Source: Candidatus Angelobacter sp. Gp1-AA117 (lineage in GTDB: Bacteria > Acidobacteriota > Terriglobia > Terriglobales > Acidobacteriaceae). From it: a stretch of 64,000 nucleotides of DNA. The position numbers and the translations under genes were made by a program. Of the stretch, positions 32,787 to 41,646 are shown piece after piece (the first letter of the stretch is position 1; every line of letters begins with the position of its first letter). Location: assembly GCA_003223515.1 (NCBI GenBank), contig QHVI01000012.1:1-64000 (forward strand), read 5' to 3'. Under the pieces are notes generated by a model, which saw only the letters and a program-made list of their open reading frames with translations, searched no databases and had not been told where the DNA came from.

Positions 32787-34236
32787 TCCTTGTTACCTTT
32801 GCGTCCTTCGTGTCCTCTGCGGTTAATTCGCTTTTCCATAAATCGCGAAATGATTTCTTTGGCAGCGGTACCGGTGCTCGCCGGCGATTCCATGCGCGCA
32901 TGGGATCAAAGACTGTGCCTGCCAGTCCCAAGCCATATAGCACTCGCAGAGACCTGCGCATCAACCATCCACCCACAGCATAAACGCGCGGACGCTGCAT
33001 GGCGTAACGCCACAAACGGAACCGCCACTTTTCGCCCGGTTTCGGTGTGCCTCCTCCCCGATCTTCAACAAAGTTGCGCCGATTATGTAACAGATGATGA
33101 TGCAGATCGATCTTCACCGGGCAAACACTGGTGCAGGCTCCGCATAGTGATGACGCATAAGACAAGTGCTGGAACTCCGGGCCCCGCAGGTGCGGTGTAA
33201 GCACACTGCCGATAGGCCCTGGATAGATGGTTCCATAGCTATGTCCGCCAATGTGGCGAAAGACCGGGCAGATATTCAGGCAGGCTCCGCAGCGGATGCA
33301 GTGGAGCACCTCGCGCTGCTCAGCATCGGCCAGCAGGCCGCTGCGTCCGTTATCCACCAGCACCACGTGAAATTCTTCGGGACCATCAGCCTCTCCAGGG
33401 CGGCGGGGGCCGCCAATCAGCGTGCCATAGGTAGTAATACCCTGTCCTGTACCTGAAGTGGCCAGTACCGGCCAGAGCGTAGCCAGGTCTTCAAGCCGGG
33501 GAATTACCTTCTCAATACCGGTAACCGCAACATGAATGCGCGGGACGCTGGTGCAGAGGCGTCCATTGCCCTCGTTCGTAGAGATGGCAATCACCCCGCT
33601 GTCGGCCACCAGGAAATTTGCGCCGGAAATGCCCATTTCGGCAGAGAAAAAGGCCTCCCGCAACTTGCGCCGGGCCAGCGCCACCAGTTTTGCCGGATCA
33701 TCTCCTTCCACGGCTTCGCCCAGCTTCTGGTGAAACAGCTCCGAAATCTGGCGCCGGTTGAGGTGCATAGCCGGCGTAACGATATGGTAGGGAGGCTCAT
33801 TGCGAAGCTGGACAATGAACTCCCCGAGATCGGTCTCCCACACTTTGACGCCAATCTTCTCCAGTGCGTGGCTGAGATTGATCTCTTCCGTCACCATGGA
33901 CTTTGACTTCACCACCGTGCGCACATTGTGGCGCTGGGCCAGCGCGGTAATGTAGGCGCAGGCTTCTGCGGAATCTGCAGCCCAGAAGACATGTCCGCCA
34001 TGCGCGATCACTTTCTCTTCGAATTGGAGCAGGTACCGGTCGAGATGGTTCACAGCTTCGCGCTTGATCTCCTGGCACTTGCGGCGGGCGGCCTCCCAGT
34101 CCTTGATGCGCGCCCGTCCCTTGAGATGGGCGGCATCATAGCTCTCCATGCCCCGGCGAATGATCTCGCGATGAACGAGGTCGGCAGACTTCTCAGCGGC
34201 ATCCCGCAGGAAACGCTCAGCCGCAGTAGCGCTCAT
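32773..34236 (-). CDS. lutB: L-lactate utilization iron-sulfur protein B
   Basis: LutB carries electrons in lactate oxidation to pyruvate. The 487-residue protein has an N-terminal LUD domain (about 70-290: KSKSMVTEEINLSHALEKIG, ANFLVADSGVIAISTNEGNG) and two 4Fe-4S sites: LHCIRCGACLNICPVF near 300-315 and SLCGACTSVCPVKIDLHHHL near 352-371. I chose ATG 34236 (M-S-A-T-A-A-E-R). The last residues E-L-T-A-E-D-T-K-D-A-K-V-T-R are encoded by an intergenic repeat unit, so the tail is probably not part of the ancestral protein. It overlaps lutA by 4 nt. Confidence 0.94.
   Translation of the reverse strand: MSATAAERFLRDAAEKSADLVHREIIRRGMESYDAAHLKGRARIKDWEAARRKCQEIKREAVNHLDRYLLQFEEKVIAHGGHVFWAADSAEACAYITALAQRHNVRTVVKSKSMVTEEINLSHALEKIGVKVWETDLGEFIVQLRNEPPYHIVTPAMHLNRRQISELFHQKLGEAVEGDDPAKLVALARRKLREAFFSAEMGISGANFLVADSGVIAISTNEGNGRLCTSVPRIHVAVTGIEKVIPRLEDLATLWPVLATSGTGQGITTYGTLIGGPRRPGEADGPEEFHVVLVDNGRSGLLADAEQREVLHCIRCGACLNICPVFRHIGGHSYGTIYPGPIGSVLTPHLRGPEFQHLSYASSLCGACTSVCPVKIDLHHHLLHNRRNFVEDRGGGTPKPGEKWRFRLWRYAMQRPRVYAVGGWLMRRSLRVLYGLGLAGTVFDPMRAWNRRRAPVPLPKKSFRDLWKSELTAEDTKDAKVTRIDGV
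32795..32826 (-). repeat. intergenic-type repeat inside the 3' end of lutB
   Basis: GTTACCTTTGCGTCCTTCGT and GTCCTCTGCGGTTAA match the dispersed repeat family, here read as the last codons of lutB. It is the clearest case in the window of the repeat becoming part of a protein. Confidence 0.75.
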
Positions 34237-34961
34237 GCTGTCTCTCCGGCCAGGATGCCGGCCAGATGAATGGTACGCGCATTGGACTTGCGCCTGGTCA
34301 GAATTCCCTGCATATGCATAAGGCAACTGGAATCGATGGCAGTCACGAATTCTGCGCCGGTTGCCGTGACGCTCTCAGCCTTCGATTCGCCCATGGCTAC
34401 AGAGATACTTTCAAACTTGGTGGAGAAGGTGCCGCCAAAGCCGCAACACTCTTCCGCGCGCAACATATCCACCAGCTTGAGCCCTTTTACCTTGCGCAGG
34501 AGTTGCAGAGGCTCATCGCGTAGATGAAGTTCTCGCAATCCGTGGCAGCTTGCATGGTAGGTGACTGTGTGCGGGAACGTGGCTCCAACATCAGTCACAC
34601 CTGCGATTTTGACCAGGAATTCGGAAAGTTCAAAAGTCCGCACTCCCAGCGAGACTGCATCTGCGTGCAATGGACTGGAAGCCAGCAGCTCAGGATAGAA
34701 ACTTCTCACCATGGTGGTGCAGGAGCCGGAAGGGCACACAATCACTTCGGCATCTTTGAAAACGCGGATGAACCTTTCCGCACAGGGCCGCGCGTCATTC
34801 CAGTATCCGGTATTGAATGCAGGCTGCCCGCAACAGGTCTGATCTTCAGGAAATGCAACTTCGCATCCGATATGGCGCAGTACTTTGACCGTGTCCACCG
34901 CAACCTCGGGCAGTAGCTGATCTACAAAGCATGGCACGAACAGTGAAACGCGGCGGGACAT
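34233..34961 (-). CDS. lutA: L-lactate utilization protein A (CCG-domain Fe-S protein)
   Basis: LutA resembles the heterodisulfide-reductase/GlpC cysteine-rich subunit. The 242-residue protein has two C-C-G domains: QTCCGQPAFNTGYWNDA near 41-57 with a preceding C in FVPCFVDQLLPEVA, and EECCGFGGTFSTKFESIS near 168-185 with C in VTYHASCHGLRELH. Each set should hold an iron-sulfur cluster. It is the first gene of lutABC on the minus strand. A repeat-filled gap of 340 bases lies upstream, so the promoter should be just before 34961. Confidence 0.93.
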   Translation of the reverse strand: MSRRVSLFVPCFVDQLLPEVAVDTVKVLRHIGCEVAFPEDQTCCGQPAFNTGYWNDARPCAERFIRVFKDAEVIVCPSGSCTTMVRSFYPELLASSPLHADAVSLGVRTFELSEFLVKIAGVTDVGATFPHTVTYHASCHGLRELHLRDEPLQLLRKVKGLKLVDMLRAEECCGFGGTFSTKFESISVAMGESKAESVTATGAEFVTAIDSSCLMHMQGILTRRKSNARTIHLAGILAGETA

Positions 34962-35301
34962 ATTTCCCGGAATTATAGCGCTTACAGCACCTTTGCGCCC
35001 CTTCGCGCTCTTTGCACTACTACGATCAAATTCGTCTCGAGCCGCGAAGAATTTTTCCGGACTGGATCACGAAAAGAACCTGTTTACTTTCTCTTAAGTG
35101 CTTTTCCTCTGTGTCCTTTGTGAAACCTTTGTGCCCTCTGTGGTAACGGTTTTGCCTTTGGTTGCGGCATAGCTGCGCTGTGGTTAATCCTCCATTATCT
35201 CCACGAAAAAGCCGTTCAGCAGCCTGTCCATATGGCTAAATGCCTCACTTTTGGGGACTTGCCGGTGCTTCTGATATGATTTTTTGTCACTGGAATAAAT
35301 A
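34962..35301. repeat. repeat-filled gap between lutA and the MCE gene (copy A of a composite module)
   Basis: From 34988 to about 35190 the gap is built of repeat pieces: CTTTGCGCCCCTTCGCGCTC, AAATTCGTCTCGAGCCGCGA, then 35079-35146, a 68-base stretch identical to 48246-48313, and GCGGCATAGCTGCGCTGTGG. The last 100 bases before the MCE gene look unique and may hold its promoter. No gene is seen. Confidence 0.75.
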
Positions 35302-36375
35302 GTGCCCAGTCAAAAACAGCTTAAATGGTCTGAGTTGAGGGTTGGAATCACGGTGATTGTGGCTGCAATCACCCTCGCTGTGTTGGTTTTCCTGATGAGC
35401 GGCACTGCCGGATTTTTCACTTCTAAAGTCACTCTCTACTCCTACTTTGATAATGCCGAGGGACTGCGTGTGGGCGCGCCCGTGGCCCTTCAGGGTGTCA
35501 CCATCGGCAACGTGAAAGATATCCGTGTAGTTCCCGGCAGGCAGCTCGATCAGGTGCAGGTCACCATGAAGGTGAATACTAAATACAGGTTCCTGCTGCG
35601 CAAAGATTCAAGCGCCACCATACAGACTGTCGGCGTGCTGGGTGAATCGTTCATTGACGTGGACAGCAAAACCGCGCACGGCAGCCAGGTGGACGACGGA
35701 GATACCCTGAAAGCCGCCAACGCGCCTGCGCTCCAGGATGTAGTCCGCAGCAGCCAGACCACTCTGGAAAATCTTGACATTCTGATCAAGCGCCTGGACC
35801 GCATCGTCGCCGAGGTCGAAAACGGTAAAGGTTCTGTAGGAAAGTTTATCCAGGATCCGGCACTGTTTAACAAAGCGAATGCTCTGCTGGCGCAGATGCA
35901 GCAGATCGTGAACGACGTAAGCAACGGCAAGGGCAGCATCGGCAAACTGATGTCCGATGATTCGCTCTACCGCAAGGTGAATGACAGTCTGGATAAGGTC
36001 AACCACATGGTTGACAGCATAGACAGAGGCGAGGGCTCACTCGGCAAATTCATCAAAGACCCCAGCCTGTACCAGAATGCCAACCAGACGATCTCCAAGG
36101 CTAACCAGCTTATGGACAGTATCAATGCCGGTCATGGCGCAATCGGCAAATTCGCCAAAGACGAAGAATTCGCCAAAAAGCTGGATAACACCATTACCAA
36201 GCTTTCCGCTCTGGCAGACAAGTTCAATTCGGGTGAAGGCACCATCGGCAAGCTGATCCAGGACCCCTCGGTGTACAACAATACCGACCAGATGCTGGTG
36301 GAGACACGCAACCTGGTGAAGGCAATTCGGGAGAACCCCAAGAAATACCTCACGATTCACTTCCGGGTCTTCTAA
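35302..36375 (+). CDS. MCE/MlaD-family lipid transport protein with five 34-residue repeats
   Basis: MlaD-type proteins are inner-membrane-anchored hexamers that move phospholipids across the periplasm. The 357-residue protein has one membrane helix at about 14-36 (VGITVIVAAITLAVLVFLMS) and an MCE domain at about 45-125 (LYSYFDNAEGLRVGAPVALQ, ...VLGESFIDVD). Residues about 170-345 form five repeats with an exact 34-residue period, each G-x-G-[ST]-[IVL]-G-K-[FL]-x(3)-D followed by a heptad-rich helix; the repeats start near 35824, 35926, 36028, 36130 and 36232. No MlaE or MlaF gene is adjacent. The frame opens at GTG 35302. Confidence 0.88.
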   Translation: MPSQKQLKWSELRVGITVIVAAITLAVLVFLMSGTAGFFTSKVTLYSYFDNAEGLRVGAPVALQGVTIGNVKDIRVVPGRQLDQVQVTMKVNTKYRFLLRKDSSATIQTVGVLGESFIDVDSKTAHGSQVDDGDTLKAANAPALQDVVRSSQTTLENLDILIKRLDRIVAEVENGKGSVGKFIQDPALFNKANALLAQMQQIVNDVSNGKGSIGKLMSDDSLYRKVNDSLDKVNHMVDSIDRGEGSLGKFIKDPSLYQNANQTISKANQLMDSINAGHGAIGKFAKDEEFAKKLDNTITKLSALADKFNSGEGTIGKLIQDPSVYNNTDQMLVETRNLVKAIRENPKKYLTIHFRVF

Positions 36376-36594
36376 TACTGGTTGGATTAGCAAGACAAGT
36401 AACAGGGGTATGACTTCACCGGATTCACCGTGTTGGCGGTTGGATAGCTCTGAAAACTACGATGTTCAAAGCGCCGGAGGCGCGCAATGTTGAGCCCACG
36501 CCGGAAGACGTGGGTAAGGATGCATAACAACTTACAGCCCGGGGCGGCACAAATGCTGCTCCGAATACAGCTTATTTTTTGAGGCACACTCATT
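36376..36594. repeat. GGA-loop hairpin element, copy 1
   Basis: At about 36470-36550 are GCGCCGGAGGCGC (36473-36485, five-pair stem, GGA loop) and CCCACGCCGGAAGACGTGGG (36495-36514, GGAA loop), then a weaker GC-rich third part. The block shares about 44 bases with 41951-42025. It is in the gap between the MCE gene and the M13 peptidase and would be transcribed if readthrough occurs. Confidence 0.65.
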
Positions 36595-38634
36595 ATGCGT
36601 AATTTTCTCCGTAGCGCAGCGATGCTGCTGTTGGCCGGAATGGCAATCGGCCAGCAGAACACTCCATCATCAGAACCGCCCAAACAAATCCCCAGCTTTG
36701 ATCTTGCAGGCTTGGACAAGACCGCGAATCCCTGCCAGGACTTTTACCAGTATGCCTGCGGCGGCTGGCTGAAGAACAATCCTATTCCCTCTGACCAGCC
36801 CAGTTGGGGACGCTTCAATGAGTTGGCAGAGCACAACCGCGCTGTGCTGCATGAGATTCTTGAACAGGCAGCCAAGCCTTCTGCCGGCCGCACCGCCAAC
36901 CAGCAGAAAATCGGTGACTATTACGCTTCCTGCATGAATGAAGAGGCCATCAATAAAAAAGGCATAGCCGTATTGAAGCCTGAATTTGACCGCATCAACG
37001 CCATGAAGAGCAAGGCGGGCTTGGTGAACGAAATGGCGCACCTGCATGGGATTGGTATTAGCGCACTCTTTGATTTTGGCTCCGGACCGGATTTTAAGAA
37101 CGCGAAGGAAGTGATCGCACAGGTGGATCAGGGAGGACTCTCCCTGCCTGAACGCGACTATTACCTGAAGACTGATGAAAAATCGGTAGAACTGCAGAAA
37201 GCGTACGTCCAGCACGTTACCAATATGTTCAAGCTGCTGGGCGATTCCTCTGAAAAGGCAGCCGCAGAAGCCGCAGCCGTAATGAACGTGGAAACCGCGC
37301 TGGCCAAAGGCTCCATGCAGGTGGTGAAGCGTCGCGACCCTGCCAATATCTACCACAAGATGACGGCCAAAGAATGGGAGGCGCTTGTGCCTTCACTCTC
37401 TCTCCCGAAATACCTTACCGGGATCGGAGCGCCCGCCTTTTCAGATTTGAATGTGGTCAACCCTGATTTCTTCAAAACGCTGGAAACAGAACTGAACCAG
37501 GTCAGCCTCGATGACCTGAAGACCTACCTGCGCTGGCATCTCGTTCACGGGCAGGTTCACTATTTGCCTACCCCCTTTGTGAATGAGGATTTCGACTTTT
37601 TCGGCAAGACTTTGACCGGAGCCAAGGAATTGCGCGCGCGCTGGAAGCGCTGCGTTTCCGATGTGGATGGCGATCTGGGCGAAGCGCTGGGGCAGGAGTA
37701 CGTCCGGAAGGTTTACCCTCCTGAAGCCAAGGAACGCACCCTGAAAATGGTGCACGCTCTGGAAGCCGCCCTGCACGATGACATCAATCATGTTGACTGG
37801 ATGACCGACACCACCAAAAAACAGGCAATCATCAAGCTAAACGCCATTCAGAACAAGATTGGCTATCCCGATAAATGGCGCGATTACTCCACGCTGAAGA
37901 TCGTCCGCGGAGACGCTCTCGGCAATTCATTGCGCTCCAACACATTCGAGTTCCGGCGGCAACTCAACAAAATAGGTAAGCCGCTGGACAAGAAGGAATG
38001 GGGCATGACTCCACCCACGGTGAATGCCTATTACAACCCTTTGCAGAACGACATCAACTTCCCTGCAGGCATTCTTCAACCGCCATTCTATGATTTCAAG
38101 GCTGACGACGGTCTGAATTTCGGCGGTATCGGCGCGGTCATTGGCCATGAATTGACCCACGGCTTTGACGATTCCGGACGCCAGTTCGATGCTGAGGGCA
38201 ATCTGAAAGACTGGTGGACTCCCGAAGATGACAAAGCTTTCGAACAGCGGGCGCAGTGCCTGGTGGATGAATACAACGGCTTTGTCGCCGTGGATGATGT
38301 CCATCTCAATGGCAAGCTCACGTTGGGCGAAAATACCGCCGACAATGGTGGATTGCGCATTGCTCATATAGCGCTGGAAAAGACTCTGGAAGGCAAGCAA
38401 CCGGAAAAGATCGATGGCTTTACTCCGGAACAGCGGTTGTTCCTGGGATGGGGACAAATCTGGTGTGACAACGAGTCAGACCAGTCTGCCCGCCTGTTGG
38501 CGCTCACCAATCCTCATTCACTTGGAAAATTTAGGATTAACGGTGTAATGCAGAACATGCCGGAGTTTGCCAAAGCCTGGGGCTGCAAGGCCGGCCAGCC
38601 CATGGTCAGCCAGAACGCCTGCCATGTATGGTGA
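36595..38634 (+). CDS. M13-family endopeptidase (neprilysin/PepO-like)
   Basis: Secreted zinc metallopeptidase of 679 residues. It has an N-terminal signal-like segment (AAMLLLAGMAIGQQN), then KTANPCQDFYQYACGGWLKN, the M13 start signature. The zinc site is VIGHELTHGFDDSGR near 516-530 and GENTADNGGLRIA near 579-591 supplies the third ligand Glu and the catalytic-support Asp. The end, C-H-V-W, is the M13 C-terminal signature (C-x-V-W). The usual length and all catalytic residues are present. It is followed by a strong terminator. Confidence 0.95.
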   Translation: MRNFLRSAAMLLLAGMAIGQQNTPSSEPPKQIPSFDLAGLDKTANPCQDFYQYACGGWLKNNPIPSDQPSWGRFNELAEHNRAVLHEILEQAAKPSAGRTANQQKIGDYYASCMNEEAINKKGIAVLKPEFDRINAMKSKAGLVNEMAHLHGIGISALFDFGSGPDFKNAKEVIAQVDQGGLSLPERDYYLKTDEKSVELQKAYVQHVTNMFKLLGDSSEKAAAEAAAVMNVETALAKGSMQVVKRRDPANIYHKMTAKEWEALVPSLSLPKYLTGIGAPAFSDLNVVNPDFFKTLETELNQVSLDDLKTYLRWHLVHGQVHYLPTPFVNEDFDFFGKTLTGAKELRARWKRCVSDVDGDLGEALGQEYVRKVYPPEAKERTLKMVHALEAALHDDINHVDWMTDTTKKQAIIKLNAIQNKIGYPDKWRDYSTLKIVRGDALGNSLRSNTFEFRRQLNKIGKPLDKKEWGMTPPTVNAYYNPLQNDINFPAGILQPPFYDFKADDGLNFGGIGAVIGHELTHGFDDSGRQFDAEGNLKDWWTPEDDKAFEQRAQCLVDEYNGFVAVDDVHLNGKLTLGENTADNGGLRIAHIALEKTLEGKQPEKIDGFTPEQRLFLGWGQIWCDNESDQSARLLALTNPHSLGKFRINGVMQNMPEFAKAWGCKAGQPMVSQNACHVW

Positions 38635-38670
38635 AAAGCAGCTCTTAGCTTTTAGCTTGTCTCGTTATAA

Positions 38671-38704
38671 CGAAAAGGCCCACGCCAACGGGCCTTTTCG
38701 TTTT
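38671..38704 (+). terminator. rho-independent terminator of the M13 peptidase gene
   Basis: CGAAAAGGCCC (38671-38681) and GGGCCTTTTCG (38690-38700) pair perfectly over 11 bases with an 8-base loop, followed by TTTTG. Confidence 0.85.
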
Positions 38705-38954
38705 GAAATAAGCCGTAAATGAATCCGTTCTGATCTGTGTTTATCTGTAGTGCTAATAATCAAATTCGTCTCAAGTCGCGAAGAATTTATTAACGAAATT
38801 TATATGCAAAAATTCGCGTAAATTCGTGGGATTCGAGTCATTCGCGGCTTACTTCCTTTCCTCTGCGTTCTCTGCGGTTAAAGCCTTTGGTTGCGGCTCG
38901 GCTGCGCTGCGTTAATCAGTGGTGAGAGGTTTTGGGGTTGCTAATTGCCAGTTG
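38705..38954. repeat. repeat-filled gap (copy B of the composite module)
   Basis: This stretch lies between the M13 gene terminator and lipA. Between 38757 and 38921 it reads AATCAAATTCGTCTCAAGTC, TTCGCGTAAATTCGTGGG, CCTCTGCGTTCTCTGCGGTT and GCGGCTCGGCTGCGCTGCG, in the same order as copies A, C and D near 35.1, 44.7 and 48.2 kb. No gene is seen. Confidence 0.7.
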
Positions 38955-39878
38955 CTAGATGCTATTTGCTTCTATCAATCCCGTGCTCTCCGCCTGTTCG
39001 TGCGCATGATACGAAGAGCGCACCAGCGGGCCGGATTCAACGTGCCTGAAGCCCATCTTCAGCGCTTCCTGTTTTATGAAAGCAAATTCTTCCGGGGTGT
39101 AGTAGCGGGTCATGGGCAGATGATTTTTTGAAGGACGCAGATATTGCCCCACGGTAAGAATGTCCACGTTGCATGCCCCCAGATCACGGAAGACCTCCAG
39201 AAGTTCCTCCATGGTTTCGCCAATGCCGACCATCACGCCGGTTTTTGAAACCATTCCCGGAGCAAAGTGTTTCACGTTTTCCAGCAGTTTGAGCGTGCGT
39301 TCATAGCGCGCGCCGGAGCGCACAGCGCGATACAGCCGGGGCACCGTTTCGGTATTGTGGTTCAGTACCTCGGGGTTTGCTTCCAGAACAATCTTCAGGC
39401 AATCGTCGATGCCCTGAAAATCCGGAATCAAAACCTCTATCTGGCAGCCCGGAGCCTGGCGGCGAATCTCGCGGATAGTTTCAGCAAAGATCCTGGCTCC
39501 TCCGAAGTTATCGTCGTCGCGGTTCACGCTGGTGACTACCGCGTGCTTCAGCCCCAGCGTGGCCACGGCTTCGGCGACGCGGCGCGGCTCGTCCACATCG
39601 AGCGGCTCGGGTTTGCCCTTGGGGACCGCGCAGAAACCACAGCGGCGGGTACAGAGATTGCCCAGCAGCATGAAGGTGGCGGTCTTATGGTTCCAGCATT
39701 CGCCAATATTGGGACACTGCGCCGATTCACAGACCGTGTGCAGATCGAGGGTGCGCGCCAGCTTCTTCAATTCATGATAGTTGTCGCCCATGGGCGCGCG
39801 GGCCTTCAGCCATCCTGGCTTAGGCTGCGGCCTCCGTGGGCTCAAATCTATCTGGACAAGTTCGATTGCGCTGGCCAT
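38955..39878 (-). CDS. lipA: lipoyl synthase
   Basis: LipA is a radical SAM enzyme that inserts sulfur into octanoyl groups on 2-oxoacid dehydrogenases. The 307-residue protein has the auxiliary-cluster motif CESAQCPNIGECW near 54-66 (C-x4-C-x5-C), the radical SAM motif CTRRCGFCAVPKG near 77-89, and LFRSPYHA-like C-terminal SGPLVRSSYHAHEQAE with the Ser that binds the auxiliary cluster. All eight functional positions are visible. The gap to the upstream cytochrome gene on the same strand contains a repeat unit. Confidence 0.96.
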   Translation of the reverse strand: MASAIELVQIDLSPRRPQPKPGWLKARAPMGDNYHELKKLARTLDLHTVCESAQCPNIGECWNHKTATFMLLGNLCTRRCGFCAVPKGKPEPLDVDEPRRVAEAVATLGLKHAVVTSVNRDDDNFGGARIFAETIREIRRQAPGCQIEVLIPDFQGIDDCLKIVLEANPEVLNHNTETVPRLYRAVRSGARYERTLKLLENVKHFAPGMVSKTGVMVGIGETMEELLEVFRDLGACNVDILTVGQYLRPSKNHLPMTRYYTPEEFAFIKQEALKMGFRHVESGPLVRSSYHAHEQAESTGLIEANSI

Positions 39879-39947
39879 TTCGTCTGATTGGATGTGTCCT
39901 ACTTATTGTACGATGCGAAGATGAAACGCAGGAAATCCGCTCGTTGT

Positions 39948-39981
39948 TACCTTTGCGTCCTTAGCGCCCTTTGCAGTTAAT
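39948..39981 (-). repeat. repeat unit between cytochrome c and lipA
   Basis: GTTACCTTTGCGTCCTTAGC followed by GCCCTTTGCAGTTAA (39946-39980) is a clear family member in minus orientation. Confidence 0.7.
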
Positions 39982-39982
39982 T

Positions 39983-40336
39983 CTAGAGCGTGTGCAAATA
40001 CGCGATCAGATCCTGCAATTGGTCCGGCCCCAGATGCGTGGCCGGCATCATCCTCTTGCCATGCAGGATCACATCTTCCACGAACCGGTCTTCGGCGCGC
40101 AGGCCGCTGGGCAGATATTCCTTTTTGTACATCCCCTTCAATCGGGGCCCTTTATTGCCGCTGGAAGAATACGCAGGGTGGCACTGGGTACAGTAAGACT
40201 GGTAGACATGGCGTCCCTGGGCCTGTTGTGGGTTGAGACCAAGCTCCGCATCGGTTTTTTTAGAAAGGTCCGGTTCGCAGCCGATTACGAGGGTAAGAGC
40301 GAAGGCCGTCAGAAGGATGGACGCTATTCGGTTCAA
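39983..40336 (-). CDS. lipoprotein-type c-type cytochrome
   Basis: The 117-residue protein has a lipobox at the end of its signal (ALTLVIGC, Cys 20), one heme-binding CTQCH near 49-53, and a distal Met in GKRMMPATHLGPDQLQDLIA near 92-111, the pattern of a small monoheme class I cytochrome. It should sit on the outer face of the inner membrane or the inner face of the outer membrane. Its electron partner is not encoded nearby. Confidence 0.88.
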   Translation of the reverse strand: MNRIASILLTAFALTLVIGCEPDLSKKTDAELGLNPQQAQGRHVYQSYCTQCHPAYSSSGNKGPRLKGMYKKEYLPSGLRAEDRFVEDVILHGKRMMPATHLGPDQLQDLIAYLHTL

Positions 40337-40429
40337 GTGACTATTATGTTCTGTAGCGCCGCTTTTTGAAAGTGGCCACTTGAAAAGTCGCCCACTCTCC
40401 AGTATCAGCTACTAGCGATTTGCTTGCGA

Positions 40430-40882
40430 ATGGCAGACATTTATCACTCTATGCCGGTTGCACTGAAACGCGCTTACGATAAGCCCTCTCTCTCCGATGG
40501 ACAGCGGGTGCTGGTAGATCGCCTCTGGCCACGGGGCATCAGCAAAGACAAGGCCCGTATCGACCAGTGGCTGAAAAACCTTGCCCCTTCTGACACCTTG
40601 CGCAAATGGTTCCACGCCAACGGCAACTGGAATGTATTCAAGAAGCGCTATTTCAAAGAGCTTTCCACGGGCGAGGCGTCTGCCGATCTGGAAACGCTGT
40701 ATCACCTCTTAAGCGAGCACCCCAAAGTTACGCTGGTCTACTCCTCGAAAAATACGGAACAGAACAATGCCGTGGCGCTGAAGGAATTGCTGGAAGGCAT
40801 GAAAAAACCTCCCACAAGCAGCGGGCCCGCCAAAGCTGCCGCAGCTTCAGGACGAGTGGCCAAACGCCGTCCAGTGTCATGA
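40430..40882 (+). CDS. DUF488-family protein (YeaO-like)
   Basis: The 150-residue protein matches DUF488: LKRAYDKPSLSDGQRVLVDR, LWPRGISKDKARIDQWLKNL, then APSDTLRKWF and VTLVYSSKNTEQNNAVAL. The core ends at about residue 128, with a Lys/Ala/Ser-rich tail. The role is unknown, although the fold suggests a small phosphatase-like or nucleic-acid-associated protein. The start may be ATG 40430 or 40451; the conserved part begins at 40451 (M-P-V-A-L-K-R). Its TGA stop overlaps the ATG of the next gene (ATGA). Confidence 0.85.
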   Translation: MADIYHSMPVALKRAYDKPSLSDGQRVLVDRLWPRGISKDKARIDQWLKNLAPSDTLRKWFHANGNWNVFKKRYFKELSTGEASADLETLYHLLSEHPKVTLVYSSKNTEQNNAVALKELLEGMKKPPTSSGPAKAAAASGRVAKRRPVS

Positions 40883-41646
40883 TCCTCCGCCCCCTCGAAC
40901 CTGCGCCCGCCGGCACAGAAGAATTCCTGCCCGCCTGGCCGGTGGTCGAGCGTCTGCAAAAACAAAAATACGAGAGCTGCTGCCTGGTGACCCAGCCTTC
41001 CCATGCTGCGCTCTCCGGAGAACTGGCGTCACGCTTTTGCGGACAGCAGCTTCCCGCTCCTGACCAGCAGTTGATACGCGCCATTGCCCTGCACGACGCA
41101 GGATGGGGAATGACTGACGCACAGGCTATCCAGCAGAGCCGCGCGCAGGAGGCAATCCAGCCGGAATCGTTTATCGTCATGTCTGTGCCTCGCTTCCTGG
41201 CCGCCTGGCAGAAATCCATCGAAACCGCTCAGTCGGTCTCGCCTGCGGGCGGATACATCGTGAGCAGGCATTTCTATCGCCTGGCAGAACATCGCATCCA
41301 ATCAGTCGATGACGCACAGCAAGACCGCAGAAAACTCGAGTCATTTATCAGCAGCGAAAGTCAGCGGCAGAAAAAACTCTCGGCAGATAGCCCCGCCCAT
41401 CACCTTGAACTCTGGACAGACCTTCTGCAGTTCTGCGACCTGCTCTCGCTCTATATCTGCAGCGGCGCCCGTGAGAACGTGCTCTTTCCGGAGTATTTTG
41501 GCGTCGAGGTGCGGGTTGAAAACCAGGGCGAAATTCTCAAGCTGGAACCGGCAGTGATTCAGCCTTCAGACTTCTCTGTCGCTGCCCTGCGCCATCCGCC
41601 GCTGAAAGGGCAGTCAGGCCAGGAGATCATTGTAAGCACCGTTTAG
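40879..41646 (+). CDS. DUF3891-family protein, hydrolase-like
   Basis: The 255-residue protein has DUF3891 features: VTQPSHAALSGELASRFCGQ near 39-58 (Q-x3-H), ALHDAGWGMTD near 74-84 with an H-D pair as in HD-fold hydrolases, SRHFYRLAEHR near 134-144 and LWTDLLQFCDLLSLYICSG near 179-197 (C-D-x3-L). The pattern of two His/Asp sites suggests a helical metal-dependent hydrolase, unproven. It overlaps DUF488 by 4 nt, so the two are co-transcribed and perhaps coupled. Confidence 0.8.
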   Translation: MILRPLEPAPAGTEEFLPAWPVVERLQKQKYESCCLVTQPSHAALSGELASRFCGQQLPAPDQQLIRAIALHDAGWGMTDAQAIQQSRAQEAIQPESFIVMSVPRFLAAWQKSIETAQSVSPAGGYIVSRHFYRLAEHRIQSVDDAQQDRRKLESFISSESQRQKKLSADSPAHHLELWTDLLQFCDLLSLYICSGARENVLFPEYFGVEVRVENQGEILKLEPAVIQPSDFSVAALRHPPLKGQSGQEIIVSTV

